Positions 55,301-64,000 of a DNA stretch of 64,000 nt are shown here, piece after piece; positions within the stretch are counted from its first letter, which is position 1; each line of letters opens with the position of its first letter. Source of the DNA: Henricia sp. BOLD:AAB3569 (taxonomy: Eukaryota > Echinodermata > Asteroidea > Spinulosida > Echinasteridae). Position numbers and translations under genes: made by a program. The notes under the pieces were generated by a model. The model saw only the letters and a list, made by a program, of their open reading frames with translations, was not told the origin of the DNA and ran no database searches. Location: assembly GCA_037783545.1 (NCBI GenBank), contig JBBELK010001193.1, forward strand, positions 87,202-151,201, given 5' to 3'.

Positions 55301-58300
55301 TGTACATTTATACGGCCGTTGACTCACCCCAGATTGTGACGGGAATTAGGTCAAAGTGTGTCCCAAATGCCGGCAAATTTGGAAATCAAGGAATTTTCCA
55401 ACCAACTTCAAAGTTTGCATGCTCCAAATTGTATATATTCCGCACTTGTCATGCAAATTGACAGATTTTCGCTGGAAATGACGGAGAAATTTCAGAGTTT
55501 AGGGAAAACGGAGCTCGGCTGCGTGGTTATTCCCCTAACCGTGGCTGTTGGGACAACCCTGCGCCGCGCTGGTGTACATTTGTACGGCCGTTGACTCACC
55601 CCAGATTGTGACGGGAATTAGGTCAAAGTGTGTCCCAAATGCCGGCAAATTTGGAAATCAAGGAATTTTCCAACCAACTTCAAATTTTGCATGCTCCAAA
55701 CTGTATATATTCCGCACTTGTCATGCAAAATTGACAGATTTTCGCTGGGAAATGACGGAGAAATTTCAGAGTTTAGGGAAAACCGAGCTCGGCTGCGTGG
55801 TTATTCCCCTAACCGTGGCTGTTGGGACACCCTGCGCCGCGCTGGTGTACATTTGTACGGCCGTTGACTCACCCCAGATTGTGACGGGAATTAGGTCAAA
55901 GTGTGTCCCAAATGCCGGCAAATTTGGAAATCAAGAACATTTTCCAACCAACTTCAAATTTGCATGCTCCAAACTGTATATATTCCGCACTTGTCAAGCA
56001 AAATTGACAGATTTTCGCTGGGAAATGACGGAGAAATTTCAGAGTTTAGGGAAAACGGAGCTCGGCTGCGTGGTTATTCCCCTAACCGTGGCTGTTGGGA
56101 CACCCTGCGCCGCGCTGGTGTACATTTGTACGGCCGTTGACTCACCCCAGATTGTGACGGGAATTAGGGTCAAAGTGTGTCCCAAATGCCGGCAAATTTG
56201 GAAATCAAGGAATTTTCCAACCAACTTCAAATTTTGCATGCTCCAAACTGTATATATTCCGCACTTGTCAGGCAAAATTGACAGATTTTCGCTGGGAAAT
56301 GACGGAGAAATTTCAGAGTTTAGGGAAAAACGGAGCTCGGCTGCGTGGTTATTCCCCTAACCGTGGCTGTTGGGACACCCTGCGCATGCGCTGGTGTACA
56401 TTTATACGGCCGTTGACTCACTCCCAGATTGTGACGGGAATTAGGTCAAAGTGTGTCCCAAATGCCGGCAAATTTGGAAATCAAGGAATTTTCCAACCAA
56501 CTTCAAATTTTGCATGCTCCAAACTGTATATATTCCGCACTTGTCATGCAAAATTGACAGATTTTCGCTGGGAAATGACGGAGAAATTTCAGAGTTTAGG
56601 GAAAACCGAGCTCGGCTGCGTGGTTATTCCCCTAACCGTGGCTGTTGGACACCCTGCGCCGCGCTGGTGTACATTTGTACGGCCGTTGACTCACCCCAGA
56701 TTGTGACGGGAATTAGGTCAAAGTGTGTCCAAATGCCGGCAAATTAGGAAATCAAGGAATTTTCCAACCAACTTCAAATTTTGCATGCTCCAAACTGTAT
56801 AAATTCCGCACTTGTCATGCAAAATTGACAGATTTTCGCTGGGAAATGACGGTGAAATGTCAGAGTTTAGGGAAAACGGAGCTCGGCTGCGTGGTTATTC
56901 CCCTAACCGTGGCTGTTGGGACAACCCTGCGCCGCGCTGGTGTACATTTGTACGGCCGTTGACTCACCCCAGATTGTGACGGGAATTAGGTCAAAGTGTG
57001 TCCCAAATGCCGGCAAATTTGGAAATCAAGGAATTTTCCAACCAACTTCAAATTTTGCATGCTCCAAACTGTATATATTCCGCACTTTGTCATGCAAAAT
57101 TGACAGATTTTTCGCTGGGAAATGACGGAGAAATTTCAGAGTTTAGGGAAAACGGAGCTCGGCTGCGTGGTTATTCCCCTAACCGTGGCTGTTGGGACAC
57201 CCTGCGCCGCGCTGGTGTACATTTGTACGGCCGTTGACTCACCCCAGATTGTGACGGGAATTAGGTCAAAGTGTGTCCCCAAATGCCTGCAAATTTGGAA
57301 ATCAAGGAATTTTCCAACCAACTTCAAATTTTGCATGCTCCAAACTGTATATATTCCGCACTTGTCATGCAAAATTGACAGATTTTCGCTGGGAAATGAC
57401 GGAGAAATTTCAGAGTTAGGGAAAACGGAGCTCGGCTGCGTGGTTATTCCCCTAACCGTGGCTGTTGGGACAACCCTGCGCCGCGCTGGTGTACATTTGT
57501 ACGGCCGTTGACTCACCCCAGATTGTGACGGGAATTAGGTCAAAGTGTGTCCCAAATGCCGGCAAATTTGGAAATCAAGGAATTTTCCAACCAACTTCAA
57601 ATTTTGCATGCTCCAAACTGTATATATTCCGCACTTGTCATGCAAAATTGACAGATTTTCGCTGGGAAATGACGGAGAAATTTCAGAGTTTAGGGAAAAC
57701 CGAGCTCGGCTGCGTGGTTATTCCCCTAACCGTGGCTGTTGGGACACCCTGCGCCGCGCTGGTGTACATTTGTACGGCCGTTGACTCACCCCAGATTGTG
57801 ACGGAATTAGGTCAAAGTGTGTCCCAAATGCCGGCAAATTTGGAAATCAAGGAATTTTCCAACCAACTTCAAATTTTGCATGCTCCAAACTGTATAAATT
57901 CCGCACTTGTCATGCAAAATTGACAGATTTTCGCTGGGAAATGACGGAGAAATTTCAGAGTTTAGGGAAAACGGAGCTCGGCTGCGTGGTTATTCCCCTA
58001 ACCGTGGCTGTTGGGGACCACCCTGCGCATGCGCTGGTGTACATTTATACGGCCGTTGACTCACCCCAGATTGTGACGGGAATTAGGTCAAAGTGTGTCC
58101 CAAATGCCGGCAAATTTTGGAAATCAAGGAATTTTCCAACCAACTTCAAATTTTGCATGCTCCAAATTGTATATATTCCGCACTTGTCATGCAAAATTGA
58201 CAGATTTTCGCTGGGAAATGTCGGAGAAATTTTAGAGTTTAGGGAAAACGGAGCTCGGCTGCGTGGTTATTCCCCTAACCGTGGCTGTTGGGACACCCTG

Positions 58301-61300
58301 CGCCGCGCTGGTGTACATTTGTACGGCCGTTGACTCACCCCAGATTGTGACGGGAATTAGGTCAAAGTGTGTCCCAAATGCCGGCAAATTTGGAAATCAA
58401 GGAATTTTCCAACCAACTTCAAATTTTGCATGCTCCAAACTGTATATATTCCGCACTTGTCATGCAAAATTGACAGATTTTCGCTGGGAAATGCACGGGG
58501 AAATTTCAGAGTTTAGGGAAAACGGAGCTCGGCTGCGTGGTTATTCCCCTAACCGTGGCTGTTGGGACACCCTGCGCATGCGCTGGTGTACATTTGTACG
58601 GCCGTTGACTCACCCCAGATTGTGACGGGAATTAGGTCAAAGTGTGTCCCAAATGCCGGCAAATTGGAAATCAAGGAATTTTCCAACCAACTTCAAATTT
58701 TGCATGCTCCAAACTGTATATATTCCGCACTTGTCATGCAAAATTGACAGATTTTCGCTGGGAAATGACGGAGAAATTTCAGAGTTTAGGGAAAACGGAG
58801 CTCGGCTGCGTGGTTATTCCCCTTAACCGTGGCTGTTGGGACACCCTGCGCCGCGCTGGTGTACATTTGTACGGCCGTTGACTCACCCCAGATTGTGACG
58901 GGAATTAGGTCAAAGTGTGTCCCCAAATGCCGGCAAATTTGGAAATCAAGGAATTTTTCAACCAACTTCAAATTTTGCATGCTCCAAACTGTATATATTC
59001 CGCACTTGTCATGCAAAATTGACAGATTTTCGCTGGGAAATGACGGAGAAATTTCAGAGTTTAGGGAAAACCGAGCTCGGCTGCGTGGTTATTCCCCTAA
59101 CCGTGGCTGTTGGGACACCCTGCGCCGCGCTGGTGTACATTTGTACGGCCGTTGACTCACCCCAGATTGTGACGGGAATTAGGTCAAAGTGTGTCCCAAA
59201 TGCCGGCAAATTTGGAAATCAAGGAATTTTCCAACCAACTTCAAATTTTGCATGCTCCAAACTGTATAAATTCCGCACTTGTCATGCAAAATTGACAGAT
59301 TTTCGCTGGGAAATGACGGAGAAATTTCAGAGTTTAGGGAAAACGGAGCTCGGCTGCGTGGTTATTCCCCTAACCGTGGCTGTTGGGACACCCTGCGCAT
59401 GCGCTGGTGTACATTTATACGGCCGTTGACTCACCCCAGATTGTGACGGGAATTAGGTCAAAGTGTGTCCCAAATGCCGGCAAATTGGAAATCAAGGAAT
59501 TTTCCAACCAACTTCAAATTTTGCATGCTCCAAATTGTATATATTCCGCACTTGTCATGCAAAATTGACAGATTTTCGCTGGGAAATGTCGGAGAAATTT
59601 TAGAGTTTAGGGAAAACGGAGCTCGGCTGCGTGGTTATTCCCCTAACCGTGGCTGTTGGGACACCCTGCGCCGCGCTGGTGTACATTTGTACGGCCCGTT
59701 GACTCACCCCAGATTGTGACGGGAATTAGGTCAAAGTGTGTCCCAAATGCCGGCAAATTTGGAAATCAAGGAATTTTCCAACCAACTTCAAATTTTGCAT
59801 GCTCCAAACTGTATATATTCCGCACTTGTCATGCAAAATTGACAGATTTTCGCTGGGAAATGACGGGGAAATTTCAGAGTTTAGGGAAAACGGAGCTCGG
59901 CTGCGTGGTTATTCCCCTAACCGTGGCTGTTGGGACACCCTGCGCATGCGCTGGTGTACATTTGTACGGCCGTTGACTCACCCCAGATTGTGACGGGAAT
60001 TAGGTCAAAGTGTGTCCCAAATGCCGGCAAATTTGGAAATCAAGGAATTTTCCAACCAACTTCAAATTTTGCATGCTCCAAACTGTATATATTCCGCACT
60101 TGTCATGCAAAATTGACAGATTTTCGCTGGGAAATGACGGGGAAATTTCAGAGTTTAGGGAAAACGGAGCTCGGCTGCGTGGTTATTCCCCTAACCGTGG
60201 CTGTTGGGACACCCTGCGCATGCGCTGGTGTACATTTGTACGGCCGTTGACTCACCCCAGATTGTGACGGGAATTAGGTCAAAGTGTGTCCCCAAATGCC
60301 GGCAAATTTGGAAATCAAGGAATTTTCCAACCAACTTCAAATTTTGCATGCTCCAAACTGTATATATTCCGCACTTGTCATGCAAAATTGACAGATTTTC
60401 GCTGGGAAATGACGGAGAAATTTCAGAGTTTAGGGAAAACGGAGCTCGGCTGCGTGGTTATTCCCCTAACCGTGGCTGTTGGGACACCCTGCGCCGCGCT
60501 GGTGTACATTTGTACGGCCGTTGACTCACCCCAGATTGTGACGGGAATTAGGTCAAAGTGTGTCCCAAATGCCGGCAAATTTGGAAATCAAGGAATTTTC
60601 CAACCAACTTCAAATTTTGCATGCTCCAAACTGTATATATTCCGCACTTGTCATGCAAAATTGACAGATTTTCGCTGGGAAATGACGGAGAAATTTCAGA
60701 GTTTAGGGAAAACCGAGCTCGGCTGCGTGGTTATTCCCCTAACCGTGGCTGTTGGGACACCCTGCGCCGCGCTGGTGTACATTTGTACGGCCGTTGACTC
60801 ACCCCAGATTGTGACGGGAATTAGGTCAAAGTGTGTCCCAAATGCCGGCAAATTTGGAAATCAAGGAATTTTCCAACCAACTTCAAATTTTGCATGCTCC
60901 AAACTGTATAAATTCCGCACATTGTCATGCAAAATTGACAGATTTTCGCTGGGAAATGACGGAGAAATTTCAGAGTTTAGGGAAAACGGAGCTCGGCTGC
61001 GTGGTTATTCCCCTAACCGTGGCTGTTGGGACACCCTGCGCATGCGCTGGTGTACATTTATACGGCCGTTGACTCACCCCAGATTGTGACGGGAATTAGG
61101 TCAAAGTGTGTCCCAAATGCCGGCAAATTTGGAAATCAAGGAATTTTCCAACCAACTTCAAATTTTGCATGCTCCAAATTGTATATATTCCGCACTTGTC
61201 ATGCAAAATTGACAGATTTTCGCTGGGAAATGTCGGAGAAATTTTAGAGTTTAGGGAAAACGGAGCTCGGCTGCGTGGTTATTCCCCTAACCGTGGCTGT

Positions 61301-64000
61301 TGGGACACCCTGCGCCGCGCTGGTGTACATTTGTACGGCCGTTGACTCACCCCAGATTGTGACGGGAATTAGGTCAAAGTGTGTCCCAAATGCCGGCAAA
61401 TTTGGAAATCAAGGAATTTTCCAACCAACTTCAAATTTTGCATGCTCCAAACTGTATATATTCCGCACTTGTCATGCAAAATTGACAGATTTTCGCTGGG
61501 AAATGACGGGGAAATTTCAGAGTTTAGGGAAAACGGAGCTCGGGCTGCGTGGTTATTCCCCTAACCGTGGCTGTTGGGGACACCCTGCGCATGCGCTGGT
61601 GTACATTTGTACGGCCGTTGACTCACCCCCAGATTGTGACGGGAATTAGGTCAAAGTGTGTCCCAAATGCCGGCAAATTTGGAAATCAAGGAATTTTCCA
61701 ACCAACTTCAAATTTTGCATGCTCCGAACTGTATATATTCCGCACTTGTCATGCAAAATTGACAGATTTTCGCTGGGAAATGACGGAGAAATTTCAGAGT
61801 TTAGGGAAAACCGAGCTCGGCTGCGTGGTTATTCCCCTAACCGTGGCTGTTGGGACACCCTGCGCCGCGCTGGTGTACATTTGTACGGCCGTTGACTCAC
61901 CCCAGATTGTGACGGGAATTAGGTCAAAGTGTGTCCCAAATGCCGGCAAATTTGGAAATCAAGGAATTTTCCAACCAACTTCAAATTTTGCATGCTCCAA
62001 ACTGTATAAATTCCGCACTTGTCATGCAAAATTGACGGATTTTCGCTGGGAAATGACGGAGAAATTTCAGAGTTTAGGGAAAACGGAGCTCGGCTGCGTG
62101 GTTATTCCCCTAACCGTGGCTGTTGGGACACCCTGCGCCGCGCTGGTGTACATTTGTACGGCCGTTGACTCACCCCAGATTGTGACGGGAATTAGGTCAA
62201 AGTGTGTCCCAAATGCCGGCAAATTTGGAAATCAAGGAATTTTCCAACCAACTTCAAATTTTGCATGCTCCAAACTGTATATATTTCCGCACTTGTCATG
62301 CAAAATTGACAGATTTTCGCTGGGAAATGACGGGGAAATTTCAGAGTTTAGGGAAAACGGAGCTCGGCTGCGTGGTTATTCCCCTAAACCGTGGCTGTTG
62401 GGACACCCCTGCGCCGCGCTGGTGTACATTTGTACGGCCGTTGACTCACCCCAGATTGTGACGGGAATTAGGTCAAAGTGTGTCCCAAATGCCGGCAAAT
62501 TTGGAAATCAAGGAATTTTCCAACCAACTTCAAATTTTGCATGCTCCAAACTGTATATATTCCGCACTTGTCATGCAAAATTGACAGATTTTTGCTGGGA
62601 AATGACGGGGAAATTTCAGAGTTTAGGGAAAACGGAGCTCGGCTGCGTGGTTATTCCCCTAACCGTGGCTGTTGGGACACCCTGCGCATGCGCTGGTGTA
62701 CATTTGTACGGCCGTTGACTCACCCCAGATTGTGACGGGAATTAGGTCAAAGTGTGTCCAAATGCCGGCAAATTTGGAAATCAAGGAATTTTCCAACCAA
62801 CTTCAAATTTTGCATGCTCCAAACTGTATATATTCCGCACTTGTCATGCAAAATTGACAGATTTTCGCTGGGAAATGACGGAGAAATTTCAGAGTTTAGG
62901 GAAAACCGAGCTCGGCTGCGTGGTTATTCCCCTAACCGTGGCTGTTGGGACACCTTGCGCCGCGCTGGTGTACATTTGTACGGCCGTTGACTCACCCCAG
63001 ATTGTGACGGAATTAGGTCAAAGTGTGTCCCAAATGCCGGCAAATTTGGAAATCAAGGAATTTTTCCAACCAACTTCAAATTTTGCATGCTCCAAACTGT
63101 ATAAATTCCGCACTTGTCATGCAAAATTGACAGATTTTCGCTGGGAAATGACGGAGAAATTTCAGAGTTTAGGGGAAAACGGAGCTCGGCTGCGTGGTTA
63201 TTCCCCTAACCGTGGCTGTTGGGACACCCCTGCGCCGCGCTGGTGTACATTTGTACGGCCGTTGACTCACCCCAGATTGTGACGGGAATTAGGTCAAAGT
63301 GTGTCCCAAATGCCGGCAAATTTGGAAATCAAGGAATTTTCCAACCAACTTCAAATTTTGCATGCTCCAAACTGTATATATTCCGCACTTGTCATGCAAA
63401 ATTGACAGATTTTCGCTGGAAATGACGGGGAAATTTCAGAGTTTAGGGAAAACGGAGCTCGGCTGCGTGGTTATTCCCCTAACCGTGGCTGTTGGGACAC
63501 CCTGCGCATGCGCTGGTGTACATTTGTACGGCCGTTGACTCACCCCAGATTGTGACGGGAATTAGGTCAAAGTGTGTCCCAAATGCCGGCAAATTTGGAA
63601 ATCAAGGAATTTTCCAACCAACTTCAAATTTTGCATGCTCCAAACTGTATATATTCCCGCACTTGTCATGCAAAATTGACAGATTTTCGCTGGGAAATGA
63701 CGGAGAAATTTCAGAGTTTAGGGAAAACCGAGCTCGGCTGCGTGGTTATTCCCCTAACCGTGGCTGTTGGGACACCTTGCGCCGCGCTGGTGTACATTTG
63801 TACGGCCGTTGACTCACCCCAGATTGTGACGGGAATTAGGTCAAAGTGTGTCCCAAATGCCGGCAAATTTGGAAATCAAGGAATTTTCCAACCAACTTCA
63901 AATTTTGCATGCTCCAAACTGTATAAATTCCGCACTTGTCATGCAAAATTGACAGATTTTCGCTGGGAAATGACGGAGAAATTTCAGAGTTTAGGAAAAC
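46306..64000 (+). repeat. Satellite array, block 5 (about 65 monomers), increasingly indel-rich
   Basis: 46.3-49.9 kb is clean and keeps one frame open for 1060 codons (47237-50419) because only 273- and 279-bp monomers occur there. From about 49.9 kb there are about fifty single-base gains or losses, mostly in homopolymers. New subfamilies appear from 52 kb: TGTATAAATTCC for TGTATATATTCC, CCAAATTGTATA, TTTATACGGCC, AAAACCGAGCTC and AAATGTCGGAG. The AAATGTCGG marker recurs at 58218, 59586 and 61230 (about five and six monomers apart), giving a further higher-order pattern. The array runs off the window end. Confidence 0.97.
48238..48510 (+). repeat. Reference 273-bp satellite monomer
   Basis: A typical short-form monomer, counted from GTGTGTCCCAAATGCC. 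It contains a 9-bp inverted repeat spanning the monomer junction (TTGGGACAC in the unit, GTGTCCCAA at the next start, about 72 bp apart), a GTACA-TT-TGTAC hairpin between those arms, and GGTTA-TTCCCC-TAACC. The 279-bp form adds ATGCGC in CTGCGC|CGCGCTGG; the 274-bp form reads CTGCGCATGCGCTGG. Confidence 0.9.

Noticed and set aside
1..64000. Hammerhead ribozyme in the satellite
   Set aside because: No CTGANGA plus GAAA core found on either strand of the monomer by eye.

Overview
The window is eukaryotic, almost certainly animal, repeat-only DNA. About 47.6 kb of the 64 kb is one tandem satellite whose monomer is 273, 274 or 279 bp. Four mobile-element insertions interrupt it: two copies of a CR1-like LINE, one short inverted-repeat DNA transposon and one 8.09-kb tyrosine-recombinase retrotransposon. 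I see no host single-copy gene, rRNA, tRNA or bacterial-type operon. The PHD-finger/2A-like LINE and the tyrosine-recombinase retroelement would suit an aquatic invertebrate (echinoderm, amphioxus, mollusc or cnidarian), but the sequence alone does not decide the species. The array may be pericentromeric or subtelomeric heterochromatin; that is inference.

Layout: satellite 1-2340; LINE copy 1, 2341-6241; satellite 6242-8164 (7 monomers); LINE copy 2, 8165-12065; satellite 12066-28652; 507-bp transposon 28653-29159 with 4-bp CCGG target duplication; satellite 29160-38215; tyrosine-recombinase retroelement 38216-46305, coding on the minus strand; satellite 46306-64000. The two LINE copies lie exactly 5824 bp apart and sit at the same monomer position with the same flanks. 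One insertion was therefore copied along with its satellite surroundings as a higher-order repeat. Other higher-order registers (about 1101, 1374, 1924 and 2481 bp) are visible elsewhere in the array.

Each LINE copy has an intact reading frame of 1171 residues: signal-like start, 2A-like motif, PHD finger, APE endonuclease, reverse transcriptase. The frame is preceded by a YY1-like site and a tiny upstream ORF, and followed by a 3' hairpin and short terminal repeats.

The 8.09-kb element reads (minus strand) gag, reverse transcriptase, RNase H, SGNH-hydrolase-like domain, then a separate tyrosine recombinase. Its gag-pol frame appears broken by three candidate spliceosomal introns whose phases agree; the first contains a GC-hairpin minisatellite. 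One in-frame TGA interrupts the gag part. The element combines inverted termini (DIRS-like) with a domain set closer to Ngaro-type elements. It is the best candidate here for something under-described.

From about 49.9 kb to the end the satellite carries roughly fifty scattered single-base indels, mostly in homopolymers, which are rare and shared between copies in the 12-38 kb part. This is either an older array edge or uncorrected long-read consensus error.
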